From the NCBI RefSeq assembly GCF_002088235.1, contig NZ_AQQV01000001.1, forward strand, positions 682,001-746,000: DNA of 64,000 bases. Direction: 5' to 3'. This document shows, piece by piece, positions 46,254-54,431 of the stretch (within the stretch, counting starts at the first letter, position 1; the number at the start of each line of letters is the position of its first letter). Origin of the DNA: Oceanococcus atlanticus (GTDB lineage Bacteria > Pseudomonadota > Gammaproteobacteria > Nevskiales > Oceanococcaceae). The position numbers were made by a program, and so were the translations under genes. The notes under the pieces were generated by a model that made no database searches, had not been told where the DNA came from, and saw only the letters and a program-made list of their open reading frames with translations.

Positions 46254-48245
46254 CTACGCGGCTGCGGCCAATTGCCGGCTGCGTATGACTTCGCCCACAT
46301 CGAGAATCAGGGCGACCCGTCCATCGCCCAGAATGGTGGCCCCGGAGATACCGCTGACACGGCGGTAGTTGCGCTCCAGACTCTTGATCACCACTTGCTG
46401 CTGCCCAACCAGTTCGTCGACGATCAGGGCAACCTGACGCCCTTCGGCCTCGGCAATCACCACAATGCCCTGATCCAACGGCAGGTCCTGTCCAGCCACG
46501 CCGAACAGCTCGCGCAACGACAACAGCGGCAGGAACTCGCCGCGCACCTGCATCAGGCGCGCACTGCCGGCCATGCTTTTGACGTCGCCAAGCTGTGGCT
46601 GCAGTGATTCGACCACGCTGTTAAGCGGCAGGATGTAGATCTCCTCGCCAACGCGCACCGACATGCCATCGAGTATCGCCAGAGTCAGTGGCAAACGGAT
46701 GGTGACGCGGGTTCCGACGTCGGCCTGCGATTCGATATCCACAGTGCCTCCCAGCGACTGAATGTTCCGACGCACCACGTCCATGCCCACACCACGCCCA
46801 GAGATATCGGTCACCTCTGCAGCGGTCGACAAGCCGGGCGCGAAGATCAGCTGCCACACCTCGCTGTCGGGCAGATTGTCCGGCAGGTTCATGCCGGCAT
46901 CGCGGGCCTTGCTCAGAATCTTGTCGCGATTCAGGCCCTTGCCATCGTCACTGACCTGGATGGCGATATGACCACCCTGATGCCAGGCACTCAGGCGAAT
47001 GCTGGCTTGTGCAGGTTTACCTGCGGCCTCACGCTCGGCCGGCATTTCGATGCCGTGATCAATGGCGTTGCGAACGATGTGATTGAGCGGGTCAACAATT
47101 TTTTCGATGACCCCTTTGTCCAGTTCGGCACCCTCACCCGAGGTCTGCAACGCAACCTGCTTGCCCAGCCTGGTCGCGGTGTCGCGGACCACACGGGGGA
47201 AGCGGCTGAATACGAAATCAACCGGCAGCATGCGGGTCGACATCACCGCCTCCTGCAGATGCCGGGTGTTGCGCTCCAGCTCTGACAGGCCGCTCAGCAA
47301 CAATTCGTTGGTGACCGGGTCCAGAGCTCGCGCGGTCTGCTCCAGCATCGACTGGGTGATGACCAGCTCGCCCACCAGATTGATCAGTTGATCGATTTTT
47401 TCCGTGGCCACACGAATCGACCCGCCATCCTTGCTGGCCGGCGCTGGACGCGCTGTCGCAGCGGCCTTGGGCGTGGTCGCGGGCGCTGTATCGCCCACAG
47501 CGACGTCGGGTTCAAGCTCGGTCTGAGCGGGCGCGCTGTCGGCGCAAGCCTCGATGCTCAGATCACATTCATCCTCAACCCAGGCAAACACCTCGCGGAT
47601 GTCGTTCTCGCTGACCTCACCTTGCAGACTGACGGTCCAGCGCAGATAGCACTGCTCGGGGTCCACATCCGGGTAGTTGGGCAGCGCCTCGGCATCGACC
47701 TCGATCGTGGCTTCACCCAGACGCGCCAGCTCGCGCAATATGCGCAGTGGATCATTGCCGGTCAGCATGATATCGCGGTGCGGCTTGAAGTGGATGGTCC
47801 AGCCTGCTGGTGTCGCCTCATCCACCGTCGAAACCGGACGCTGAGCCAGCGCTGCATCCTGATTGAGCATGGTCTGAATTTCAGCTCGCACCGATGCGGC
47901 ATTGGCGACCTCGTCATCACGCCCATCACGGGCACCTTCAAGCATGTCACGCAGCACATCCACACTGCGCAGGACCAGATCGGTCAGCGCACCATCCGGC
48001 ACGCGCTGTCCGGCTCGTACCTGATCCAGCAGGGTTTCCAGATCATGCGTGAAGGTCGCGATTTCGGAGAAGCCAAAAGTGCCTGCACCACCTTTGATCG
48101 AATGGGCGGCACGAAAAATGGTGTTGACGGTCTCGCTGTCTGCCGTGTCGGGGTCGAGCGTCAACAAAGCGGCTTCCATGGCCTGCAAACCTTCAAAGCT
48201 TTCTTCGAAGAAGGTCTGATGGAACTGCTTCATGTCGATGCTCAT
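46254..48245 (-). CDS. cheA: Chemotaxis histidine kinase CheA
   Basis: Central kinase of the chemosensory array, 663 residues. An N-terminal HPt domain carries the phosphorylated His48 (TIFRAAHSIKGGAGTFGFSEIATFTHDLETLLD). A P2-like region (about 150-235) is followed by an Ala/Pro linker, the dimerisation helices (IRVATEKIDQLINLVGELVITQSML), the ATPase domain (HIVRNAIDHGIEMPAERE, SDDGKGLNRDKI, GRGVGMDVVRRNI) and a C-terminal CheW-like domain. There is one HPt and no fused receiver, as in canonical CheA. Confidence 0.96.
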   Translation of the reverse strand: MSIDMKQFHQTFFEESFEGLQAMEAALLTLDPDTADSETVNTIFRAAHSIKGGAGTFGFSEIATFTHDLETLLDQVRAGQRVPDGALTDLVLRSVDVLRDMLEGARDGRDDEVANAASVRAEIQTMLNQDAALAQRPVSTVDEATPAGWTIHFKPHRDIMLTGNDPLRILRELARLGEATIEVDAEALPNYPDVDPEQCYLRWTVSLQGEVSENDIREVFAWVEDECDLSIEACADSAPAQTELEPDVAVGDTAPATTPKAAATARPAPASKDGGSIRVATEKIDQLINLVGELVITQSMLEQTARALDPVTNELLLSGLSELERNTRHLQEAVMSTRMLPVDFVFSRFPRVVRDTATRLGKQVALQTSGEGAELDKGVIEKIVDPLNHIVRNAIDHGIEMPAEREAAGKPAQASIRLSAWHQGGHIAIQVSDDGKGLNRDKILSKARDAGMNLPDNLPDSEVWQLIFAPGLSTAAEVTDISGRGVGMDVVRRNIQSLGGTVDIESQADVGTRVTIRLPLTLAILDGMSVRVGEEIYILPLNSVVESLQPQLGDVKSMAGSARLMQVRGEFLPLLSLRELFGVAGQDLPLDQGIVVIAEAEGRQVALIVDELVGQQQVVIKSLERNYRRVSGISGATILGDGRVALILDVGEVIRSRQLAAAA

Positions 48246-48266
48246 GGCCGCCGGCTCCGTTTTTGA

Positions 48267-48629
48267 TCAGCTCAGAACGCGATTGACGGTGGCAATCAGC
48301 TGTTCCGGGTCAAACGGCTTGACCAGCCAGCCGGTAGCACCGGCCGCTTTGCCTTCCATTTTCTTGTCCTGCCCCGATTCAGTGGTCAGGATCAACAGCG
48401 GAGTGAAGCGGTAATCCGGCAGCTGGCGCAGTTCGCGCACCAGGCTGATGCCGTCCATATTGGGCATGTTGACGTCAGCCAGGACCAGATTGAACGCCCC
48501 GCTACGCGCTTTACTCAGGGCATCCACGCCGTCTTCGGCTTCGGTCACATCAAAGCCGGCGGATTTGAGCGTGAACGCCACCATCTGGCGCATGGAGGGG
48601 GAATCATCAACGGCGAGGATACTGGCCAT
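48267..48629 (-). CDS. CheY-type response regulator
   Basis: Single-domain receiver of 120 residues (SILAVDDSPSMRQMVAFTLKSAGFDVTEAEDGVDAL, NLVLADVNMPNMDGISLVRELR, LILTTESGQDKKMEGKAAGATGWLVKPFDPEQL). The acidic pocket, the phosphoacceptor Asp in LADVNMP, the Thr of TTES and the Lys of VKPF are all present. Encoded between the STAS gene and cheA, so a direct CheA substrate. Without flagellar genes here, the output target is unproven. Confidence 0.93.
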   Translation of the reverse strand: MASILAVDDSPSMRQMVAFTLKSAGFDVTEAEDGVDALSKARSGAFNLVLADVNMPNMDGISLVRELRQLPDYRFTPLLILTTESGQDKKMEGKAAGATGWLVKPFDPEQLIATVNRVLS

Positions 48630-48631
48630 CG

Positions 48632-48925
48632 TTATGCCTCTTGATTCGGAAGTTGAAGTTGCAGGGCTTGTGCAAGACCCAGGCCGGCAGCGGCGTCACG
48701 CAAGGTTTCGCTTGCGGAATCCCAGTTCAACTCGATCTCCAAGGCCTTGCATTGGCGCACGAATGCGAGCAGCAACTGCAAGCCTGCGGCATCCACGCGC
48801 GAGACTTCGCCGCCATCCAGCAACAGGCTCTTCTCACCGCTGAGCGCCGTGTCGAGTGTGGTTTTCAACTGGGCGGCGTGGGCTATGTCCAAAGCCGCCT
48901 CCAGCCGCAGATTGTGATTGCTCAT
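48632..48925 (-). CDS. STAS-domain protein
   Basis: Small anti-anti-sigma-like protein of 97 residues covering a single STAS fold (LEAALDIAHAAQLKTTLDTAL, LLLDGGEVSRVDAAGLQLLLAFVRQCKAL). In regulated STAS proteins the residue after the conserved Asp is a phosphorylated Ser or Thr; here it is Ala (VDAAG), so phospho-control looks lost. It starts 2 bases before the cheY gene region and is part of the chemosensory operon. Its role in such clusters is not established. Confidence 0.85.
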   Translation of the reverse strand: MSNHNLRLEAALDIAHAAQLKTTLDTALSGEKSLLLDGGEVSRVDAAGLQLLLAFVRQCKALEIELNWDSASETLRDAAAGLGLAQALQLQLPNQEA

Positions 48926-48933
48926 CCGCCGGC

Positions 48934-49389
48934 TCAGTGGGCGTTGACTTGCTGATGAATGCGCTGAAGCAACTCTGCTTCAGCCAGCGGCACGCCGCAG
49001 CGACGCGCCACATCGGTTGGCGGAATTCCGTCACGCACCAGTTGAACCGCCTCGTCAAAACCCCGACGCCGACTGAACTGCACCGCCATGTCGTCAAATT
49101 TGCGTTGTCGCTGATCAACCGTACGCATGCGCAGCTCCAGATTGGCCAGACAGGTGGCCAGGCCTTCAACGCTGGATTTGAGATCACTCATGGCCGCTTC
49201 GGTCGCACCTGCGAAGGCAAGCTCAGCTTGCTGGTGCGCCTGCATGCGCTCACGCATCTGGGCATCTCCGCTGTCCGATGTGCGCTGGCGGCGCAACAGG
49301 AGCACCAGCACGGTGGCAAGCACGCCAACCAAACCAAAAATCGCTGCGGTATAGCGATCAAGATCAAGAAAAAAATGGGGGTCAAACAT
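48934..49389 (-). CDS. Membrane-anchored DUF2802 protein of the chemosensory operon
   Basis: 151 residues. An N-terminal membrane helix (about 14-33, TAAIFGLVGVLATVLVLLL) is followed by a charged coiled-coil region (about 45-105) and a C-terminal DUF2802 helix-turn-helix-like segment (DEAVQLVRDGIPPTDVARRCGVPLAEAELLQRIH). DUF2802 genes recur in proteobacterial che clusters; the function is not known. The start overlaps the upstream cheW by 8 bases. Confidence 0.8.
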   Translation of the reverse strand: MFDPHFFLDLDRYTAAIFGLVGVLATVLVLLLRRQRTSDSGDAQMRERMQAHQQAELAFAGATEAAMSDLKSSVEGLATCLANLELRMRTVDQRQRKFDDMAVQFSRRRGFDEAVQLVRDGIPPTDVARRCGVPLAEAELLQRIHQQVNAH

Positions 49390-49870
49390 GTGTGTTGTCC
49401 TCCAGCCGGCGAACCAGGTCGGCCGGACTCAGCAGAAACAGGGGACCTTGCGGGCGCGTCACCACACCTTCCAGTGGAATCGGCGTTTGATTCATGCGCG
49501 GCGTGGCTTCGATCTCTTCATCGGCGATATTGATCAGCTCAAGAACGCGGTCGACCTTGAGGGCCAGCATGGAATCGTCGTAATCGATGACCAGCAAACG
49601 GTTGGCCGCACTCGATTCGTCTTGTGCGAGGCCGAGCACCTGACGCAAATCCACCACCGAAACTATGTGCCCGCGCAAGTTGATCACGCCGAGACAGGCG
49701 CCAGGCGCACCGGGAACCCAGGCAACCTCGCATGGCCGCAGCACCTCGCGCACACCGCTCACGGCAACGCCGTAGCACTGTCCAGCCAGCATGAAGCAGA
49801 CAAACCCCGTGCTTGGCCGGGGCTTGGCGCTGGCGGGCGGCTCCGCAGAAGGAAAGTGCAATTCAGTCAT
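49382..49870 (-). CDS. CheW-like chemotaxis coupling protein, first gene of the operon
   Basis: 162 residues with a CheW fold: FVCFMLAGQCYGVAVSGVREVLRPCEVAWVPGAPGACLGVINLRGHIVSVVDLRQVLGL, then LLVIDYDDSMLALKVDRVLELINI. It differs clearly from the other CheW in the cluster and may couple a different receptor set or bind CheA less tightly. No good promoter was recognised in the 96-base gap to the divergent lipoprotein gene. Confidence 0.9.
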   Translation of the reverse strand: MTELHFPSAEPPASAKPRPSTGFVCFMLAGQCYGVAVSGVREVLRPCEVAWVPGAPGACLGVINLRGHIVSVVDLRQVLGLAQDESSAANRLLVIDYDDSMLALKVDRVLELINIADEEIEATPRMNQTPIPLEGVVTRPQGPLFLLSPADLVRRLEDNTHV

Positions 49871-49966
49871 GCCCCGCCCGTGCAGGAATTGGGCCGCAAA
49901 CGGGCGCTGTGGCAGACGGCGTGACTTTGGCGTTTAATAAGTTGGTCAGTAGATGGGAGACACAGC

Positions 49967-50197
49967 GTGACGCGAACAACAACCAGCATCCTGATCCTGA
50001 TTGGCAGCAGCATGATCTTGAGCGCCTGTGGCAACCGCGACGGCGACACCAGCAGCAGTGCACAAGGCCGGGAAGAAACCCGCAACATTCGCAACACACA
50101 AGCGATTGGTTATTCTGGTGACGCAATCGCCGACAAACTTGATGCCGCGCTTGACGCCAACGATGCACGCAATGACCGTTTGCGTGAGGCCGACTGA
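49967..50197 (+). CDS. Small lipoprotein of unknown function
   Basis: 76 residues from a GTG at 49967, preceded by GGGAGA. An N-terminal signal with lipobox ILSAC predicts a lipidated Cys at about residue 21. The mature part is short, polar and mainly helical (GREETRNIRNTQAIGYSGDAIADKLDAALDANDARNDRLREAD), with repeated Asp/Asn-Ala patterns. It lies 39 bases before the EAL gene and may share its transcript. No family was recognised. Confidence 0.7.
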   Translation: MTRTTTSILILIGSSMILSACGNRDGDTSSSAQGREETRNIRNTQAIGYSGDAIADKLDAALDANDARNDRLREAD

Positions 50198-50236
50198 CAG
50201 CCTGCGAACGCCCATCCCTGATTCGGGAGATCGTGC

Positions 50237-51409
50237 ATGGCCAATTCGAAGATCAACCTAGCGGCAAACGAGCTGTTGTTCCGTGAGGGCGAGGCCGGGC
50301 AGTTTGCCTACCTGATCGAGCGTGGGCGGATCGCGATTCTGCGAGACAGTGCCGGGGAGTATCAGCTGCTGTCCGAATTGGGCGCCGGTGAATGTCTCGG
50401 CGAAATGGCGCTGATCAGTCACGACCCACGTATGGCGTCAGCCATGGCACTGGAAGACACCACCCTCACCGTCATTACCCGCGACCACCTCAAGGAGCGC
50501 ATGGCGCGATCCGATCCGTTGATCCGCCATCTGCTGCAACTCACGCTCAAGCGTTATCGGCAATCGCTGGGACAGACCTTCCCCGACACCTCCAGCACCC
50601 AGGATCTGGATTATCTGGAGGACGAGCAGCAGGCCATGCAACGCATGCGCACTGAGCACGACCTCAGCCATGCCCTGGACAAGCAGGAATTCATCCTCCA
50701 TTACCAGCCCATCGTTCGGCTGGCTGACCGAATCACCACCGGCTTTGAGGCATTGCTGCGCTGGCGCCGCGACGACGGTCAACTGGTCTCGCCAGACCTT
50801 TTTATCGCGGTTGCCGAAGAATCTCAGATCATCGAAAAAATAGGCCACTGGATAATCGATGAAGCGAGTCAAGCCCGCACCCGACTGGCTTCTGCCTACA
50901 ACGGCAAGTTGAGCGAAGACTTTTACGTCAGTATCAATCTGGCTGCACGTCAGTTCCCAGACCCCGAGCTACCCGGCGTGGTGCAGGAGGCGATTCGCCG
51001 GCATGGTTTGCTAGCGCAGCAGTTACAGATGGAGGTGACCGAGTCACAGATTCTGGAAAACCGCGAGCACGCCATAAGCGTGCTGCACAACCTGCAGTCC
51101 ATGGGCTGTCGCATTGCATTGGACGACTTCGGCACGGGTTACAGTTCGCTGGCCTATCTCAACCGCCTGCCTGTTGATGCGCTCAAAATCGACAAGATGT
51201 TTCTCGACGACATGCTCAGCGATCAGGCCAGCCGCACTATTATCGCTGGCATGGCAAGGCTGGCTCGCGACCTGCAACTCAGCTTCATCGCCGAAGGCGC
51301 GGAAACCGAACAACAGGTCGAGGCCCTCAGCGCGCTTGGCGTCGAACACGTTCAGGGCTTTTTCTTCGGTCGCCCATTCGCCCTGGAGACAAAAAAAGAG
51401 CCGGCATAG
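50237..51409 (+). CDS. Cyclic-nucleotide-binding domain / EAL c-di-GMP phosphodiesterase
   Basis: Cytosolic protein of 390 residues. The N-terminal cNMP-binding (CRP-like) domain (about 1-115, LFREGEAGQFAYLIERGRIAIL, LGAGECLGEMALISHDPR) is linked to an EAL domain (about 145-385). The catalytic residues of an active phosphodiesterase are all visible: EALLRW, the Asn of SINLAARQF, EVTES, LDDFGTGYSSLAYL, LKIDKMF and AEGAETEQQ. No DNA-binding domain is present. The last codons overlap a terminator of the opposite strand. Confidence 0.93.
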   Translation: MANSKINLAANELLFREGEAGQFAYLIERGRIAILRDSAGEYQLLSELGAGECLGEMALISHDPRMASAMALEDTTLTVITRDHLKERMARSDPLIRHLLQLTLKRYRQSLGQTFPDTSSTQDLDYLEDEQQAMQRMRTEHDLSHALDKQEFILHYQPIVRLADRITTGFEALLRWRRDDGQLVSPDLFIAVAEESQIIEKIGHWIIDEASQARTRLASAYNGKLSEDFYVSINLAARQFPDPELPGVVQEAIRRHGLLAQQLQMEVTESQILENREHAISVLHNLQSMGCRIALDDFGTGYSSLAYLNRLPVDALKIDKMFLDDMLSDQASRTIIAGMARLARDLQLSFIAEGAETEQQVEALSALGVEHVQGFFFGRPFALETKKEPA

Positions 51410-51416
51410 CCGGCTC
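51391..51416 (-). terminator. Terminator of the barrel-FecR operon, embedded in the EAL gene end
   Basis: A perfect 8-bp stem (GAGCCGGC / GCCGGCTC) with loop ATA is followed by seven U in the minus-strand transcript. The A run and left arm encode the last residues of the EAL protein (KKEPA, stop). Confidence 0.88.
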
Positions 51417-51440
51417 CTGAACACTGTCTGTCGGTGCGAT

Positions 51441-52145
51441 TCACTCGCAGGTTTGCGGATCCTGCATCGGCATCGTGACCAGCACGCCCGGCATACCTGC
51501 CAGGGTGTAGAACGAAGTCCCGTTGGTCTGAACAAACTGTCCCGGATCAATATCCAGGGTCTGGCCGTTATTGAGGTTGGTGGCGGTAATACCGCCCTCG
51601 TACACCCCGATGACCACACTCGACATATCCTCAGAGCTACCCGGCCCCAGATCACCACATCGTCCGTCTGAGCAGTCCACGTAGACAGCATCGGTCCCGC
51701 GAATACCAATCGTCGCGACTGAGGTGCGCACCGCATAATTCTCCCGCCGGTTCTTGCCGATCAAGCCGGTGACGGCACGAAACCCGCCCTTGAGCAAGGA
51801 AAATACCGAGCGTCCGGAGTCCGCCTGCGCAACGCCTGCGCCACCGCGACTGCGCGGCCCGCCAGCCGGTGGACGGTAGGTGTAATCCTCGATCTTCAGC
51901 TGGGAATCAGGGCCAATCAGCGTGCGCCCTTCATCGGTGTACTCCACATTCACGTAGCTGTGGCGTTGGGTGGTGATGGTTTCTCCTGAATAAACCGCCC
52001 CACCGCGCCTGAGAATGCGCTGCGAGCCGTTGGCGTCTGTCACAGCCGCCTGCCCCACCACCAATACAGCGCGTCCGGCCTGGTCCTGAGCGGCCAATGG
52101 CAGGCTGACCAGGGTCAGCAGGCATGCAAAAACGAAATTTTTCAT
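51441..52145 (-). CDS. Secreted FecR-domain protein
   Basis: 234 residues with a clear signal peptide (MKNFVFACLLTLVSLPLAAQ). The mature protein has a FecR-type domain (about 25-170: GRAVLVVGQAAVTDANGSQRILRRGGAVYSGETITT, DSQLKIEDYTYRP, SVFSLLKGGFRAVTGLIG, YAVRTSVATIGIRGTDAVY). It has no transmembrane anti-sigma part, so it is a periplasmic or secreted relative rather than a FecR regulator. It lies 11 bases after the barrel gene and is followed by a terminator. Confidence 0.85.
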   Translation of the reverse strand: MKNFVFACLLTLVSLPLAAQDQAGRAVLVVGQAAVTDANGSQRILRRGGAVYSGETITTQRHSYVNVEYTDEGRTLIGPDSQLKIEDYTYRPPAGGPRSRGGAGVAQADSGRSVFSLLKGGFRAVTGLIGKNRRENYAVRTSVATIGIRGTDAVYVDCSDGRCGDLGPGSSEDMSSVVIGVYEGGITATNLNNGQTLDIDPGQFVQTNGTSFYTLAGMPGVLVTMPMQDPQTCE

Positions 52146-52156
52146 GGTCTGCCCCC

Positions 52157-53620
52157 TTAGAACTTGAAGATCAAAGACAAACGCAACATGTCGGCTTCAT
52201 TGCCGTTATCGCCGCTTGCCATGGTGTAGCTCACGCTACCTTTGATGAAGCTGGTCACCACTTCGCCTGTGGTGTTCAACTTGCCGAAATTCACGCCGAA
52301 CTCCTGTGCGTTGTCGGTAAACAGGTCATCGCCGGTGTAACGCGTGTCATTCACGTAGTACTCCACCACCAGATCATTGGCCAACAAGGAGCTTGGCCCG
52401 GAGAACAGGATGCCGTTGGTGATCACGGTGTTGGAGATTCCCGGATCGGACTCGTAATCCCCCAGGGTGATTTTCTGGGTCGAGTAGTTACCGATCATGT
52501 TGCCGATGTTCAGCGCCCAGCCGCCCAGATTCAGGGTGTAGCTGCTGGCCAGCGAGAACGAGGCCAATGCCGAAGCGCTGGCCAGATCTTCCGAACCGGC
52601 CGCCGAGTAACCCACACTCGGCGTCAGGCTCCAGGCCTTGGTGACCGGGTGGTTGTAGGCCAGGCCCAGCGCCACCTGATACGTCGAAGCGCCTTCAGTA
52701 TCGATCAGGGAGATCGGCATGCGCACGATCACTCGTTTACGCGGGTCATTGTCGAACACCACGGTGTAGGACAGCGGCAGGCTGATCACGCTGGATTCGT
52801 GCTCCACCCCACCGTTACCAGCACTCCCGCTGACCTGCGCATAGTCCAGCCCCAGGGTCAGCTTGTTCTCGCCGCGCACGCGGTTGATGCGTGAAAAATA
52901 GTCATCGTAAAGACCGACCGCAGCCGCGTCGCTGGCCGGCCCGCCCAACTGCGCGAGCTCAACCGCCGGCATGCGGAAGTTCAGATCGGCCACATCGGTG
53001 ACACAACCGAAACCGGCTTTGGCCAGCATCACTTTCTGCTCTGCACTGGCACTGGTGCCACAGCCCCAGACCTGCGAAACCTTCTGCGTGAAGGCCTGCT
53101 TGAAATCGGTGTCGGCCATACGCGACTGCATGCTCGCCGGATTGCCGGCCACCGGATCACTGGGGGACGAGCGCGCCAGCTCGGCGCTCAACTGTGAAGC
53201 GACGCCATCCTCATTGGTCTTGAGAAACTCGATGAGGTCATCGATGTTGCCTTCGCGGGTGTCCTGGTCACCAAAGACCCGCGTGAAATCAATGTCTGGA
53301 ATCGAGAACAGCAGCGCCGGTGTGCCGACTTCGGTGAAATTGATCGTCATATCAACACCGCGGAAGTTGAGGTCTGCGGCAATGACCTCGTCACCGCTGA
53401 ACTGTCCACCGGACTGCTGCGCAACCAGCCGCCTCAGATTGTCGCGTTCCAGTGTTTGAAACAGCTCTTCCGCATTGGAGGTGCCGAAAAGGATGTTGTA
53501 ACCCGGCCCGTCCTGCTCGCTTATCGCCGCATCTATCGTGAAGACATCTGCGGCCTGCACGACACCCGCATACAGCGCGACCGCGCCGACGGCGATCGTC
53601 GCGTGGATTCGTCGCATCAT
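52157..53620 (-). CDS. Putative outer-membrane beta-barrel protein
   Basis: 487 residues from the ATG at 53620 (GGGGAGC upstream; a second ATG follows directly). The signal peptide ends in GVVQAADV. The N-terminal half has a soluble-looking region with a Cys pair (WGCGTSASAEQKVMLAKAGFGC). The C-terminal half has alternating hydrophobic strands (LTLGLDYAQVSG, VISLPLSYTVVF, YQVALGLAYNHPV, SYTLNLGGWALNIGNMIG) and ends LSLIFKF, with the C-terminal Phe typical of BAM substrates. Function unknown; the FecR partner suggests an envelope system. Confidence 0.8.
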   Translation of the reverse strand: MMRRIHATIAVGAVALYAGVVQAADVFTIDAAISEQDGPGYNILFGTSNAEELFQTLERDNLRRLVAQQSGGQFSGDEVIAADLNFRGVDMTINFTEVGTPALLFSIPDIDFTRVFGDQDTREGNIDDLIEFLKTNEDGVASQLSAELARSSPSDPVAGNPASMQSRMADTDFKQAFTQKVSQVWGCGTSASAEQKVMLAKAGFGCVTDVADLNFRMPAVELAQLGGPASDAAAVGLYDDYFSRINRVRGENKLTLGLDYAQVSGSAGNGGVEHESSVISLPLSYTVVFDNDPRKRVIVRMPISLIDTEGASTYQVALGLAYNHPVTKAWSLTPSVGYSAAGSEDLASASALASFSLASSYTLNLGGWALNIGNMIGNYSTQKITLGDYESDPGISNTVITNGILFSGPSSLLANDLVVEYYVNDTRYTGDDLFTDNAQEFGVNFGKLNTTGEVVTSFIKGSVSYTMASGDNGNEADMLRLSLIFKF

Positions 53621-53754
53621 GTTTTGCTCCCCAGCATACCGGTGAATATCGGCCACCTGCCCCGCGCCGATGACCCCATTCACCGCACAGATAAACACTT
53701 TGCGCCGCGCTGCCAGCGATAGCAAGCCCGCCAATGCGGGTAAAGCCCGCTTGC

Positions 53755-53770
53755 TGTGACCTGAGTCACG
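53755..53770. promoter_or_regulatory. CRP/Vfr-like binding site between the barrel gene and nnrU
   Basis: TGTGA-CCTGAG-TCACG, with the core GTGAC-N4-GTCAC, matches TGTGA-N6-TCACA at 9 of 10 positions. It lies about 70-85 bases before nnrU and 135-150 before the barrel gene. The 218-base gap also holds paired AAGCCCGC repeats (53721-53754) and no gene. Confidence 0.45.
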
Positions 53771-53838
53771 CGAATCGGAGCATTGATTCCCAACCCCTGG
53801 CACCGCAGACTTTGGCCACACGATGAGGAGTAATAAAA

Positions 53839-54402
53839 ATGATTTTGGTACTGGGACTCTTGCTGTGGTCTTTTGCCCACCTGTTCGTGGCGGTCATGCC
53901 GGCTCAGCGCCAGCAATTATCCGAACGCCTGGGTGTGGGGCCCTATCGCGGTCTGTTTTCACTGGTGATTGTTGGCGCACTGGTGCTGATTGTTATGGGC
54001 TGGAAACAATTTCCGGCCGGCCAGCTGTACATTCCGCCAGCCGGCCTGCGGCACGCCACCATGAGCCTGATGCCGATCGCTCTGATCCTGTTCGTGGCCT
54101 CGCAGTTTCCCAGCGACATCCGGCGCATGATCCGTCACCCGCAAATGGTCGCGGTCAAGACCTGGGCCCTGGCCCACTTGCTGTCGAACGGTGAATGGCG
54201 TTCGGTCGTACTGTTCGGCGGTTTGATGGCCTGGGCAGTGGCCGAAACCATCTTCATCAATCGTCGCGATGGTGCGCGCGTCAAACCCGAACCCACTGGT
54301 GTCGGGCGTGTGCTCATCACGGTCGTTGTCGGTATCCTGCTCACCGGCGTGGTCATGTACATCCATCCGTGGATCGCCGGCATACCGCTTCTGCCGCACT
54401 GA
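53839..54402 (+). CDS. NnrU family membrane protein
   Basis: Inner-membrane protein of 187 residues with about five hydrophobic helices (MILVLGLLLWSFAHLFVAVMP, GLFSLVIVGALVLIVMGW, MSLMPIALILFVAS and a C-terminal pair). The family block RHPQMVAVKTWALAHLLSNGEWRSVVLFGGLMAWAV is typical of NnrU, a protein linked to nitrite and nitric oxide metabolism and to related isomerases. A GAGGAG-type site precedes the ATG. No denitrification genes are near. Confidence 0.87.
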   Translation: MILVLGLLLWSFAHLFVAVMPAQRQQLSERLGVGPYRGLFSLVIVGALVLIVMGWKQFPAGQLYIPPAGLRHATMSLMPIALILFVASQFPSDIRRMIRHPQMVAVKTWALAHLLSNGEWRSVVLFGGLMAWAVAETIFINRRDGARVKPEPTGVGRVLITVVVGILLTGVVMYIHPWIAGIPLLPH

Positions 54403-54431
54403 GCGACGGCATGAAGCCGCTGCTGGCGGGC

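Noticed and set aside
49871-49966. Possible sigma-28 flagellar promoter before the first cheW
   Set aside because: TAAA and GCCG occur on the minus strand but only 12 bases apart instead of 15, and the rest of the -10 does not fit.
53795-53820. Sigma-54-like TGGCAC before nnrU
   Set aside because: The GC element is not at the required 10-base distance from GG, so the essential -24/-12 geometry is missing.
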